Under the pieces are notes generated by a model. The model was not told the origin of the DNA. It saw nothing but the letters and a program-made list of their open reading frames with translations, and did not search any database. Positions 35,534 through 43,818 of a stretch of DNA of 64,000 nucleotides are shown in pieces. A program made the translations under genes and the position numbers. Source of the stretch: Streptomyces sp. PsTaAH-137 (lineage in GTDB: Bacteria > Actinomycetota > Actinomycetes > Streptomycetales > Streptomycetaceae). Numbering within the stretch: the stretch's first letter is position 1; each line of letters opens with the position of its first letter. The stretch is taken from NCBI RefSeq assembly GCF_003259365.1, contig NZ_QLLY01000008.1, positions 186,001 through 250,000 on the forward strand, in the 5' to 3' direction.

Positions 35534-37114
35534 TCAGCGCCTGGACTTGCGGGCCACCACGAACTTGTCGATCTCGGCGCCGGTCTCGGCGATGCCGCGC
35601 ACGGTCAGGGTCGCCGTGCGCCCGAAGGACGCGGGCCTCACGTCCACCCGCAGGAACGAGTAGTTGGTGTACCGCACCCGCGACCAGTCGACGGTGACGG
35701 CCTTCTTGGCGCCGCCCTTCTCCGTCACGTACGAGGCGAACGGGTCGGTCTGCTTCTCGTTGCCCTCGTACGAGTCGGTGACCGGGAAGGCGTAGAGGCT
35801 CTTGCCCGCCGCGCCGGCCGTGACGTAGACGACGCCCTCGGTCTCCGGGTAGACGGTGCCGCCGATCGGCAGCTCCTTGGTGACCTTCTCGCCCTTGAGC
35901 ACGTCGGAGCGCTCGTAGACGTGGTTGTGGCCGTTGATCACCAGGTCGACGGTGTACTTCTCGAACAGCGGCACCCACTCCTGGCGCACGCCCCCCTCCG
36001 AGGCGTGCGCGGTGGCGGTGCAGTACGCGCAGTGGTGGAAGAACACGACGATGAAGTCGATGCCCGAGTTGTGCGCGCGGTACTTCTTCAGCTGCGCCTC
36101 GAACCACTTCGTCTGGGTGCCGCCGGAGAGGCCGAGGTTGGCCGGGATCTCGAACGACACGTCGTTGGCGTCGAGCGAGATGATCGCCGTGTTGCCGTGC
36201 ACGAAGGAGTAGACGCCGGGCAGGTTCTCCGGGTCGGGGCCGTTGGCCGGCGGCTCGAAGCGGGCCTGCTGGCTGCCGTAGCCGTGCGGCGCGTACCAGG
36301 CCTCCATGTCGTGGTTGCCGTAGGAGACCATCCACGGCACGGTCTTGGCGACGGACTCGGTCTGCGCGAGGAACTGGTCCCAGGTGCGCGCGTCGAAGGT
36401 GTCCGTGGTCTGCCCCGAGCCGGACGGGTCGGCATACGCGATGTCACCGGCGTGCAGGTGGAAGGACGGGCCCTGGGCGAGGATCAGGGAGTCGTTGGCG
36501 AGCGCGTGGTAGCTGACGCCCTGGTCGCCGAAGGCGGTGAAGGTGAAGGGCTCCGCGTGCGAGGGCGCCGTGGTGAAGGTGCCGATGGTGCCCGCGAACT
36601 TCGGCGACGCGGGGTCGAAGCCCTGGTGGCCGACGCCGTAGTAGTAGGTGCGGCCCGGCTTCAGGTGGGACAGCTTGGCGTGCACGTAGTACTGGGTGTG
36701 GTCGGCGCTGGTGCCGACCCCGGCCGGGGTGTAGAGCGCGCGGACCTCGGCGGAGATCTTCCGCGACAGCTCACCGGCGCTGGAGCCGATCCGGATGAAC
36801 GGGTTCTTGACCGGCGCCGGCACCTGCCAGGAGACGGTCATCTCGGTGCGCGGGTCCTCGCCGTAGGAGAGGTGCCGGCCGAAGGGGGCGACGAGCGCGC
36901 CGTCGATGTCGGCCGTGGCGCTGACCGGCGCGGCGGCCGGGGCGGCCTGGGCGACGGCGCCCGGCACGAAGACCCCGCCGGCGATCGCGCCGACGGTGAC
37001 GGCGCCGCCGCGCATCATCGTGCGGCGGGAGAAGGTGCTGCGCAGGTATTCGTGCTGCTCGGCGAGGCTCCGCTCGGCCAGTTCGGCGGGAACGCCCATA
37101 CGTGGAATGTCCAT
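35534..37114 (-). CDS. Secreted purple-acid-phosphatase-like metallophosphoesterase
   Basis: Exported phosphoesterase, 526 residues. The N-terminus carries a Tat signal (STFSRRTMMRGGAVTVGAIA and AQAAPAAA). An N-terminal fibronectin-like purple acid phosphatase domain (about 65-180) precedes the metallophosphatase domain with TAFGDQGVS, HAGDIAYAD, SYGNHDME, FFHHCAY and INGHNHVYERS, the five canonical metal-ligand blocks. I start at MDIPRMGVPAEL; an ATG nine codons earlier (37141) exists but would crowd the probable PHO box at 37155-37176. Predicted role: phosphate release from organic phosphates when phosphate is limiting, under PhoP control. Confidence 0.88.
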   Translation of the reverse strand: MDIPRMGVPAELAERSLAEQHEYLRSTFSRRTMMRGGAVTVGAIAGGVFVPGAVAQAAPAAAPVSATADIDGALVAPFGRHLSYGEDPRTEMTVSWQVPAPVKNPFIRIGSSAGELSRKISAEVRALYTPAGVGTSADHTQYYVHAKLSHLKPGRTYYYGVGHQGFDPASPKFAGTIGTFTTAPSHAEPFTFTAFGDQGVSYHALANDSLILAQGPSFHLHAGDIAYADPSGSGQTTDTFDARTWDQFLAQTESVAKTVPWMVSYGNHDMEAWYAPHGYGSQQARFEPPANGPDPENLPGVYSFVHGNTAIISLDANDVSFEIPANLGLSGGTQTKWFEAQLKKYRAHNSGIDFIVVFFHHCAYCTATAHASEGGVRQEWVPLFEKYTVDLVINGHNHVYERSDVLKGEKVTKELPIGGTVYPETEGVVYVTAGAAGKSLYAFPVTDSYEGNEKQTDPFASYVTEKGGAKKAVTVDWSRVRYTNYSFLRVDVRPASFGRTATLTVRGIAETGAEIDKFVVARKSRR

Positions 37115-37154
37115 GCCCCGAAAGGTGCTGGTGGCAACCATCCCGGTCGGATAC

Positions 37155-37176
37155 GCCGGATGAACGCGCGCCGAAC
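37155..37176 (-). promoter_or_regulatory. Probable PHO box (PhoP site) of the phosphatase gene
   Basis: On the minus strand, GTTCGGCGCGC followed at once by GTTCATCCGGC: two 11-bp direct repeats with the PhoP-type GTTC start. A degenerate third unit (GTATCCGACCG) follows. It lies 41 bases before the chosen start of a secreted phosphatase gene. Confidence 0.65.
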
Positions 37177-37252
37177 AAGCGGCATGGCCCCCTTCAAACC
37201 TTCACAGCTTCCGTTACGGCACCCGGGCCGACCGCTGCGACCGGGCGCCGCT

Positions 37253-37268
37253 TGCCCGATATCGGGCA
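37253..37268. promoter_or_regulatory. 16-bp perfect palindrome upstream of the small gene and glmS
   Basis: TGCCCGATATCGGGCA, fully palindromic, 42 bases before the GTG of the 85-residue gene and between two divergent genes. Its symmetry and position suggest a repressor operator. I do not know the cognate protein. Confidence 0.55.
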
Positions 37269-37310
37269 GAATTCTTGCGAAACCCTCTGCCGTCCCCCAG
37301 GATCTACCGA

Positions 37311-37568
37311 GTGCACGAGGAACTTGTCGATCACCTGACGCGGACCACGGCCCTGAGCCGGGGCGAGGCGCTGCGGGTGATCCAGGACGTGCTCGCCTAC
37401 TACGACGAGCCGACGGAGGGCTTCGTCCGCCGCCGCCACCGCGAGCTCCAGGGTCAGGGCCTGGTGAACGCGGCGATCTTCGAACAAATCGCGGCGGAAC
37501 TGCCCTACCGGGCGGTGGCCCCGCCGGAGCTCTCGCTCCGGCAGCTCCGCCGGATCGTCTACGGCTGA
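37311..37568 (+). CDS. Small conserved hypothetical protein upstream of glmS
   Basis: 85 residues, predicted helical and soluble, with no signal peptide. Pattern: VDHLTRTTALSRGEALRVI then QDVLAYYDEPTEGFVRRRH, RELQGQGLVNAAIFEQIAAE and SLRQLRRIVYG. It looks like a conserved streptomycete family without known function. The GTG start is supported by AGGA nine bases upstream. It ends 48 bases before glmS on the same strand, so co-transcription is possible, and a palindrome lies in its promoter. Confidence 0.75.
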   Translation: MHEELVDHLTRTTALSRGEALRVIQDVLAYYDEPTEGFVRRRHRELQGQGLVNAAIFEQIAAELPYRAVAPPELSLRQLRRIVYG

Positions 37569-37616
37569 ACCAGCCGACCGAACGAGTGCTTCACGCAGAG
37601 GGGATTTCACCAACTT

Positions 37617-39434
37617 ATGTGCGGAATTGTCGGTTACATCGGCAAGCGTGACGTGGCGCCGCTGCTCCTGGAGGGGCTGCAGCGCCTGGAGTACCGGGGC
37701 TACGACTCCGCGGGCGTCGTCATCACCAGCCCCAAGGCGGCCGGTCTGAAGATGGTCAAGGCCAAGGGCCGCGTCCGTGACCTGGAGGCGAAGGTCCCGG
37801 CCCGCTTCAAGGGCACGACCGGCATCGCGCACACCCGCTGGGCCACGCACGGCGCCCCCTCCGACGAGAACGCGCACCCGCACATGTCCGGCGACAACAA
37901 GGTCGCCGTCGTGCACAACGGCATCATCGACAACGCCTCCGAGCTGCGCGCGAAGCTGACCGCCGAGGGCGTCGAGTTCCTCTCCGAGACGGACACCGAG
38001 GTCCTCACCCACCTCATCGCCCGCTCGCAGGCGACGGACCTGGAGGACAAGGTCCGCGAGGTGCTCCGGCTGATCGAGGGCACGTACGGCATCGCGGTCC
38101 TGCACGCCGACTTCCCGGACCGCATCGTCGTGGCCCGCAACGGCTCGCCGGTCGTCCTCGGCATCGGCGACAAGGAGATGTTCGTCGCCTCGGACATCGC
38201 CGCGCTGGTCTCCCACACCCGCCAGATCGTCACGCTCGACGACGGTGAGATGGCGACCCTGAAGGCCGACGACTTCCGTACGTACACCACGGAGGGCACC
38301 CGTACGACGGCCTCGCCCACCACCGTCGAGTGGGAGGCCGCCTCCTACGACATGGGCGGCCACGACACGTACATGCACAAGGAGATCTCCGAGCAGGCCG
38401 ACGCCGTGGATCGCGTGCTGCGCGGCCGCATCGACGACCGCTTCTCCACCGTGCACCTGGGCGGCCTCAACCTCGATGCCCGCGAGGCCCGTTCGGTCCG
38501 CCGCGTGAAGATCCTCGGCTGCGGCACCTCGTACCACGCGGGCCTGATCGGCGCCCAGATGATCGAGGAGCTGGCCCGCATCCCCGCGGACGCCGAGCCG
38601 GCCTCCGAGTTCCGCTACCGCAACCCGGTCGTCGACCCCGACACCCTCTACATCGCGGTGTCCCAGTCCGGCGAGACCTACGACGTCCTCGCCGCCGTCC
38701 AGGAGCTGAAGCGCAAGGGCGCCCGGGTCTTCGGCGTCGTCAACGTCGTCGGCTCCGCGATCGCCCGCGAGTCCGACGCCGGCGTCTACGTCCACGCGGG
38801 CCCGGAGGTCTGCGTCGTCTCCACCAAGTGCTTCACGAACACCACGGTCGCCTTCGCGCTGCTCGCCCTGCACCTGGGCCGCATCCGCGACCTCTCCGTC
38901 GCCGACGGCAAGCGCATCATCGAGGGCCTGCGCAAGCTGCCCGCCCAGATCACGGAGATCCTCGCCCAGGAGGCGGAGATCAAGAAGATCGCCGAGGAGT
39001 ACGCGGACGCCCGCTCGATGATGTTCATCGGCCGCGTCCGGGGCTACCCCGTCGCCCGCGAGGCGTCCCTGAAGCTCAAGGAGGTCTCGTACATCCACGC
39101 CGAGGCCTACCCGGCGTCGGAGCTGAAGCACGGCCCGCTGGCGCTGATCGAGCCCGCGCTCCCGACCGTGGCGATCGTCCCGGACGACGACCTGCTGGAG
39201 AAGAACCGCGCCGCGATGGAGGAGATCAAGGCCCGCTCCGGCCGCATCCTCGCGGTCGCGCACCAGGAGCAGGAGAAGGCCGACCGCACCATCGTCGTCC
39301 CGAAGAACGAGGACGAGCTGGACCCGATCCTGATGGGCATCCCCCTCCAACTCCTCGCCTACCACACGGCCCTGGCCCTCGGCCGAGACATCGACAAGCC
39401 GCGCAACCTGGCCAAGTCGGTGACGGTGGAGTAG
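37617..39434 (+). CDS. glmS: Glutamine-fructose-6-phosphate aminotransferase (isomerizing)
   Basis: Makes glucosamine-6-phosphate from fructose-6-phosphate and glutamine, the first step to UDP-GlcNAc and peptidoglycan; cytosolic, 605 residues. N-terminal Ntn glutaminase: Cys2 (MCGIVGYIG), RLEYRGYDSAGV, HTRWATHGAPSDENAHPH, and the NG/D loop HNGIIDNASEL. Two SIS domains follow (ILGCGTSYHAG, AVSQSGETYDVLAA, GYPVAREASLKLKEVSYIHA) and the C-terminus ends NLAKSVTVE as in the family. No glmS riboswitch is visible in the short 48-base leader. Confidence 0.97.
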   Translation: MCGIVGYIGKRDVAPLLLEGLQRLEYRGYDSAGVVITSPKAAGLKMVKAKGRVRDLEAKVPARFKGTTGIAHTRWATHGAPSDENAHPHMSGDNKVAVVHNGIIDNASELRAKLTAEGVEFLSETDTEVLTHLIARSQATDLEDKVREVLRLIEGTYGIAVLHADFPDRIVVARNGSPVVLGIGDKEMFVASDIAALVSHTRQIVTLDDGEMATLKADDFRTYTTEGTRTTASPTTVEWEAASYDMGGHDTYMHKEISEQADAVDRVLRGRIDDRFSTVHLGGLNLDAREARSVRRVKILGCGTSYHAGLIGAQMIEELARIPADAEPASEFRYRNPVVDPDTLYIAVSQSGETYDVLAAVQELKRKGARVFGVVNVVGSAIARESDAGVYVHAGPEVCVVSTKCFTNTTVAFALLALHLGRIRDLSVADGKRIIEGLRKLPAQITEILAQEAEIKKIAEEYADARSMMFIGRVRGYPVAREASLKLKEVSYIHAEAYPASELKHGPLALIEPALPTVAIVPDDDLLEKNRAAMEEIKARSGRILAVAHQEQEKADRTIVVPKNEDELDPILMGIPLQLLAYHTALALGRDIDKPRNLAKSVTVE

Positions 39435-39506
39435 CCGCCACCGTCGCTGCCGACGCGCCGCGGGTGAGCCGGTCCGGCTCGCACCCGCGGCTCTCGTCGT
39501 GGCTGG

Positions 39507-39598
39507 TCGCGCAGTTCCCCGCGCCCCTGAAGCGAGCTGCGCTCGCCCAGGGGAGGCTGCGCGCAGCGCATGCCTCAGGGGCGCGGGGAACTGCGCGA
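39507..39598. repeat. Interspersed long inverted repeat, copy D
   Basis: Perfect 24-bp arms (39507-39530 and 39575-39598), same core as copies A, B and E, with GGC(T)GGTCG flanking outside the left arm. Between convergent glmS and universal stress protein genes. Confidence 0.9.
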
Positions 39599-39661
39599 GA
39601 AGCCCCACCGGCCCGCAGCCGCGACACGACGGCACCCGGCAGACGGTGCCGCGCCGAACGA

Positions 39662-39701
39662 ACGGGTCCCTTCGCGTGCCACCCGACGCGAAGGGACCCG
39701 T
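39662..39701 (+). terminator. 15-bp stem hairpin, likely glmS terminator
   Basis: ACGGGTCCCTTCGCG (39662-39676) and its exact complement (39687-39701) with a 10-nt loop. A second stop signal after repeat copy D; it could act in both directions between the convergent genes. Confidence 0.75.
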
Positions 39702-39894
39702 CCCCGGAGGGCCGGGGCCGCCCATTGCCCCGGCCCGACATGGCCGTCACCCAGCGACCGGTACGTACCCTTCACAAGGGCACAAAGCACCTCTACGCAC
39801 CAGTAGATTCAGCCAGGGCCGCGAAATTCAACGACCGTTCCCCGCAAGCGAGTTGAAGAACCCTCCGCCGCATCTCACCTGGACGGACGAAGAG

Positions 39895-40419
39895 TTACGG
39901 AATGACGACGACGGGCCGCTGCGCGCGCCGCGCCAGCCGCCCCGCGACCGAACCGAAGATCCGCCCGACGAGACCGTGGGTCGAGCCCACGACGATGGCG
40001 TCGGCGGAGTACTCCCGGCCGACCTCCTCCAGCTCGTGGCAGATGTCGCCACCCCGCTCGACGAGGATCCAGGGCACCTCGGAGAGATAGTCGGCGCAGG
40101 CCAGCTCCAGACCGAGCACCTCGGTGCGATGGTCGGGCACGTCCACGAAGACGGGCGGCTCACAGCCGGCCCACACCGTGGTCGGCAGCCGATTGGCGAC
40201 ATGGACGATGATCAGCCCGGAGCCCGAGCGGTGCGCCATGCCGATCGCGTACGAGAGGGCCCGCTCGCTGGACGTCGACCCGTCGAAGCCGACGACGACG
40301 CCGTGCTTGAACGCGGGGTCACAGGCGTGACGGGGCTCTTCGGCGGCTCGGGGGGTCGTCGTAGGGTCGGCGACCTGCCGTTTGCGGCCTTCGGGTTCGG
40401 AAAATTCGTGACCGGCCAT
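39895..40419 (-). CDS. Universal stress protein (UspA family)
   Basis: Cytosolic nucleotide-binding Usp, 174 residues including a disordered N-terminal extension of about 40. The domain begins HGVVVGFDGSTSSERALSYA (the conserved Asp in VGFDGS) and ends with the ATP-binding pattern GSTHGLVGRIFGSVAGRLA (G-2x-G-9x-G-S/T), so it is probably an ATP-binding type. I start at MAGHEFSEPEGRK; a longer open frame to 40518 lacks the family-like sequence. GAG occurs nine bases upstream. The role in stress or dormancy is inferred from family. Confidence 0.88.
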   Translation of the reverse strand: MAGHEFSEPEGRKRQVADPTTTPRAAEEPRHACDPAFKHGVVVGFDGSTSSERALSYAIGMAHRSGSGLIIVHVANRLPTTVWAGCEPPVFVDVPDHRTEVLGLELACADYLSEVPWILVERGGDICHELEEVGREYSADAIVVGSTHGLVGRIFGSVAGRLARRAQRPVVVIP

Positions 40420-40760
40420 GAGTGTCTCGGCGTGTACCTCGTGGGCCTCAAATGAGGGGACGACATCTGATCGGCGGAGCTGTGTCCGGGAATCATCTTC
40501 CCAACCCCATACCCCCAAGGGTACGGCGACACTCCTCCTCTGCCCAGACTCCGGCCCGCTCTCGGGCCTGTACGTGCGTGCGCTCCGCAGCGTTCAGGGG
40601 AGCATGCACGAGGCGCCGACCGTATGGCAATGGTTGCTGCCCCGTACAGGCGGTTTGCGCACTCTTGTGGGCCACTCGGCGGGCGGATCGAGTGACCGGG
40701 ACGCACGCCGCGCGTTGAACTCCCGACCGTCACGACCCAGGGAGCACCGAGGAGCAGCAC
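40420..40760. other. 341-base divergent intergenic region
   Basis: Between the stress protein gene and the small membrane protein gene. It must hold both promoters. I see no repeat, RNA gene or clear operator in it; short open frames here have poor codon bias. Confidence 0.6.
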
Positions 40761-41165
40761 GTGCCCGGACCGTCCACCGCGCACCGCACGACCGGCTCGC
40801 GCCGGAGCATCCCGGCCCCCGCCCGCGCGCCCGAGTCGCACACACGGCCGACACCGCACACCCATGACAAGCCACACCCGGGCACCGACGGGGCCGGCGA
40901 CGTCGTCCGGTGGGCGGCTTTCAGCTGTGTCCTGGTGCCGCTGGTTCTCGTCGGCTACGGGATCTCGGCGGCCGGCGCGGCCGGGGCCGCCCTGGGCCTC
41001 GCGGCGGTCACCGCGGCCTGCCGGCTGCTCCTGCGTCAGTCCGAACGTCATGCCGTGCGGTTGCACACTGAACAATGCTGCACGCATCGTGGTAGGCACG
41101 GCCGCACGGGGCAGGGGGCGCACAGGGGCGGGCACCGAGCCGGGCAGAGTGCGCCGGTGGACTGA
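40761..41165 (+). CDS. Small membrane protein upstream of adpA
   Basis: 134 residues. A polar, Pro/His/Arg-rich N-terminal 45 residues, then a hydrophobic hairpin of two TM segments (FSCVLVPLVLVGYGISAAG and AAGAALGLAAVTAACRLLL, about 54-92), then a basic His/Gly-rich tail. GTG start with AGGAG six bases upstream. It resembles a conserved streptomycete membrane protein found before adpA; function unknown. It is 398 bases from adpA and probably separately transcribed. Confidence 0.78.
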   Translation: MPGPSTAHRTTGSRRSIPAPARAPESHTRPTPHTHDKPHPGTDGAGDVVRWAAFSCVLVPLVLVGYGISAAGAAGAALGLAAVTAACRLLLRQSERHAVRLHTEQCCTHRGRHGRTGQGAHRGGHRAGQSAPVD

Positions 41166-41563
41166 TGCGTTTCAACGCGCTACTGCGTACATTTTCAGCC
41201 AACTTCGGCCGCACAGGCTTTCCTTGCTCCTCACCGCTTCCAACCCCCTTCCCACCAGGGCTGAAAGGGCCGCAAAACCCCCGCGCACCCTACGGGGATT
41301 GGCCACTGAGTTGAGGCGCACTTCCCAGCAACGCCCGTGAGTGCAACGCTTCGTGATCGAATGCTTCACGCCAAGTTGCCATGTCGACAATGTGCCAGGT
41401 CTTTAACTGGTCACAGGGGCAGCCGGAGACACAGTAGATTCGATCATGACTGGTCGAGTTTTTGGCGGCGGGGGACTTCAGCAGGACCGAGGGGAAACGT
41501 GCAGGAGCGAACAGCCCGTCAAAGTATTGAGGGAGCCGCGATCACCGAGGGGGGCTTAGCAGG
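41166..41563. other. 398-base adpA upstream region
   Basis: Long, relatively AT-richer leader/promoter region with no supported gene. In other streptomycetes, adpA is controlled here by AdpA itself, BldD and a gamma-butyrolactone receptor. I could not find a confident match to the published sites by eye; TGGC-type AdpA cores are too degenerate to call. Confidence 0.6.
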
Positions 41564-42871
41564 ATGAGCCACGACTCCACCACCGCGCCGGAGGCGGCGG
41601 CTCGCAAGCTGTCAGGGCGCAGGCGACGCGAGATCGTCGCGGTGCTGCTCTTCAGCGGCGGACCCATCTTCGAGAGTTCCATACCGCTCTCCGTATTCGG
41701 AATCGACCGTCAGGACGCGGGAGTTCCCCGCTACCGGTTGCTCGTGTGCGCCGGTGAAGAGGGACCCCTGCGGACCACCGGAGGGCTCGAACTCACAGCG
41801 CCTCATGGGCTCGAGGCGATCTCGCGGGCGGGCACGGTCGTCGTGCCGGCCTGGCGGTCGATCACCTCGCCGCCCCCGGAGGAGGCGCTTGACGCGATAC
41901 GTCGCGCGCATGAGGAAGGAGCACGCATCGTCGGCCTGTGCACGGGCGCTTTCGTGCTCGCAGCGGCCGGTCTGCTCGATGGCCGACCGGCCACTACGCA
42001 CTGGATGTACGCACCGACACTGGCAAAGCGATATCCGTCGGTCCATGTGGACCCGCGCGAGCTCTTCGTGGACGACGGCGACGTACTCACGAGCGCCGGC
42101 ACCGCGGCCGGTATCGATCTGTGTCTGCACATCGTGCGCACGGATCACGGCAACGAGGCGGCCGGCGCACTCGCCCGCCGTCTGGTGGTCCCGCCGCGCC
42201 GCAGCGGCGGCCAGGAGCGCTATCTCGACCGGTCACTGCCCGAGGAGATCGGAGCGGACCCGCTGGCCGAGGTCGTCGCCTGGGCGCTGGAGCATTTACA
42301 CGAGCAGTTCGACGTGGAGACGCTCGCCGCTCGCGCGTACATGAGCCGCCGCACCTTCGACCGCCGTTTCCGGTCGCTGACGGGGTCCGCCCCGCTCCAG
42401 TGGCTGATCACACAGCGGGTCCTCCAGGCGCAGCGGCTGCTCGAGACGTCCGACTACTCCGTGGACGAGGTCGCGGGGCGCTGCGGGTTCCGCTCCCCCG
42501 TAGCACTGCGCGGCCACTTCCGGCGGCAGCTGGGCTCGTCCCCGGCCGCGTACCGGGCGGCCTACCGGGCACGCCGGCCGCAGTCGGGCGACGGTCCGGG
42601 GGCGAACGGCAGGGCGGCGGAGAAGCCGTCGGTCGATCTCGCCACCATGCCGGGCGACCCCACGGGCCCCGGCGCCGTGCCGAGCCAGTCCCGGCGCACG
42701 GCCGCGGCCGCGTCGGGCCTGGGCGCGCACGCGGCGTCGCTGCCGACCGGGCCGACGGGGCACACCGGACACTCGGGGCACTCCGGGCACCTGGAGGGCG
42801 GCCGGCCGCCGTCCGACGCGTTCGCTCCGGGGCGCGCCAGTCTGCCCGGGCCGCGGACCGCACCCCAGTAA
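41564..42871 (+). CDS. adpA: AraC-family pleiotropic developmental activator AdpA
   Basis: Central transcription factor for morphological differentiation and secondary metabolism, 435 residues. N-terminal DJ-1/PfpI-like dimerisation domain (VAVLLFSGGPIFESSIPLSV, GLCTGAFVLAAAGLLDGR; about 25-190) and a C-terminal AraC double HTH (about 232-330) with ARAYMSRRTFDRRFRSLTG and VDEVAGRCGFRSPVALRGHF. The codon at 42296-42298, codon 245, is TTA (EHLHEQF), so translation should depend on bldA tRNA-Leu. The C-terminal tail after the HTH is low complexity with TGHTGHSGHSGH repeats; total length exceeds the roughly 400 residues of known AdpA proteins. orn follows. Confidence 0.96.
   Translation: MSHDSTTAPEAAARKLSGRRRREIVAVLLFSGGPIFESSIPLSVFGIDRQDAGVPRYRLLVCAGEEGPLRTTGGLELTAPHGLEAISRAGTVVVPAWRSITSPPPEEALDAIRRAHEEGARIVGLCTGAFVLAAAGLLDGRPATTHWMYAPTLAKRYPSVHVDPRELFVDDGDVLTSAGTAAGIDLCLHIVRTDHGNEAAGALARRLVVPPRRSGGQERYLDRSLPEEIGADPLAEVVAWALEHLHEQFDVETLAARAYMSRRTFDRRFRSLTGSAPLQWLITQRVLQAQRLLETSDYSVDEVAGRCGFRSPVALRGHFRRQLGSSPAAYRAAYRARRPQSGDGPGANGRAAEKPSVDLATMPGDPTGPGAVPSQSRRTAAAASGLGAHAASLPTGPTGHTGHSGHSGHLEGGRPPSDAFAPGRASLPGPRTAPQ
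42296..42298 (+). promoter_or_regulatory. TTA codon (bldA checkpoint) in adpA
   Basis: In-frame TTA leucine codon at the start of the DNA-binding domain region of adpA. TTA is the rarest codon in Streptomyces and is read by the bldA tRNA; the position agrees with that known for adpA/bldH genes. Confidence 0.92.
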
Positions 42872-42933
42872 CCCGCTCAGGAGCCGACGCCCGTCGTCTG
42901 CCAGCGAGAAGGTCTGACCCGTAGGGTTGGCGC

Positions 42934-43536
42934 ATGAACGATCGCATGGTGTGGATCGACTGCGAGATGACCGGACTCTCGCTGGCGAACGACGCGCTCA
43001 TCGAGGTGGCCGCACTGGTCACCGACTCGGAGCTGAACGTACTGGGTGAAGGGGTGGACATCGTGATCCGCCCGCCGGACGAGGCCTTGGAACAGATGCC
43101 CGAGGTGGTGCGGCAGATGCACACCGCCTCGGGCCTCCTCGACGAGCTGGCGGGCGGCACGACGCTCGCCGACGCCGAGGAGCAGGTCCTGGCGTACGTA
43201 CGTGAACACGTCAAGGACGCGGGCAAGGCCCCGCTCTGCGGGAACTCGGTCGGGACCGACCGGGGATTCCTGCTGCGGGACATGCCGACGCTGGAGGAGT
43301 ACCTCCACTACCGGATCGTCGATGTGTCCTCGGTCAAGGAACTGGCCCGGCGCTGGTACCCGAGGGCGTACTTCAACAGTCCGGAGAAGAACGGCAACCA
43401 CCGGGCGCTCGCCGACATCCGCGAATCCATCGCGGAGCTGCGCTACTACCGCGAGGCGATCTTCGTCCCGCAGCCCGGCCCCGACTCCGACACCGCGAAG
43501 TCGATCGCCGCGAAGCACGTCCTGCCTGCGGAGTAG
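42934..43536 (+). CDS. orn: Oligoribonuclease
   Basis: 3'-5' exoribonuclease that degrades 2-5-nt RNA and linear c-di-nucleotide products, cytosolic, 200 residues. DEDDh active site: VWIDCEMTGL (Asp9, Glu11), VGTDRGFLLRDMP (Asp in block II) and NGNHRALADIRES (His and Asp in block III). The C-terminal tail after about 180 is a short extension. Linked to adpA as in other streptomycetes, where loss of ornA slows growth and aerial mycelium formation. Confidence 0.96.
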   Translation: MNDRMVWIDCEMTGLSLANDALIEVAALVTDSELNVLGEGVDIVIRPPDEALEQMPEVVRQMHTASGLLDELAGGTTLADAEEQVLAYVREHVKDAGKAPLCGNSVGTDRGFLLRDMPTLEEYLHYRIVDVSSVKELARRWYPRAYFNSPEKNGNHRALADIRESIAELRYYREAIFVPQPGPDSDTAKSIAAKHVLPAE

Positions 43537-43657
43537 CCACTTCCAGGCCCGCTCGTACGGGGTCCGCCCGGCTTCGGGAAAAGGGGTGCGCGAGCACCCC
43601 TTCGGACCCTGTACACTTTTTCTCGGCCGGTCAGAAGAACGACAAAAGACCGGACAT

Positions 43658-43731
43658 GGTGGGTGTAGCTCAGTTGGTAGAGCACCTGGTTGTGGTCCAG
43701 GTGGCCGCGGGTTCAAGTCCCGTCACTCACC
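43658..43731 (+). tRNA. tRNA-His (GTG anticodon)
   Basis: Cloverleaf reads acceptor GTGGGTG pairing with CACTCAC, D arm GCTCAGTTGGTAGAGC, anticodon loop TTGTGGT with GTG in stem CCTGG/CCAGG, and T arm GCGGGTTCAAGTCCCGT. The G just before position 1 (43658) can pair with C73, the G(-1) identity element of tRNA-His. CCA is not encoded. The promoter likely lies in the 120 bases after orn (GTACACTTTTT region). Confidence 0.97.
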
Positions 43732-43740
43732 CTGAAGGCC

Positions 43741-43774
43741 CGAAGGCCCCGGTTCGCGAGAACCGGGGCCTTCG
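43741..43774 (+). terminator. Strong hairpin after tRNA-His
   Basis: CGAAGGCCCCGGTTC (43741-43755), GCGA tetraloop, exact complement (43760-43774). A 15-bp perfect stem; also suited to stop the convergent cebR transcript. Confidence 0.9.
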
Positions 43775-43818
43775 GCGTTCCCGGGGCCCGGTGGGCCGGA
43801 CCCCCGAACGCCCGCGGG

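Larger units (their letters stand above)
39435..39894. other. 460-base gap between glmS and the convergent stress-protein gene
   Basis: Contains repeat copy D (39507-39598) and a strong hairpin (39662-39701). The remainder (39702-39894) shows no supported gene. Confidence 0.7.

Noticed and set aside
37568..37616. glmS riboswitch/ribozyme
   Set aside because: The gap before glmS is only 48 bases, too short for the ribozyme, and glmS ribozymes belong to Firmicutes.
40420..41563. Small open frames around the adpA upstream region as extra genes
   Set aside because: Apart from the 134-residue membrane protein they lack ribosome sites and codon bias.
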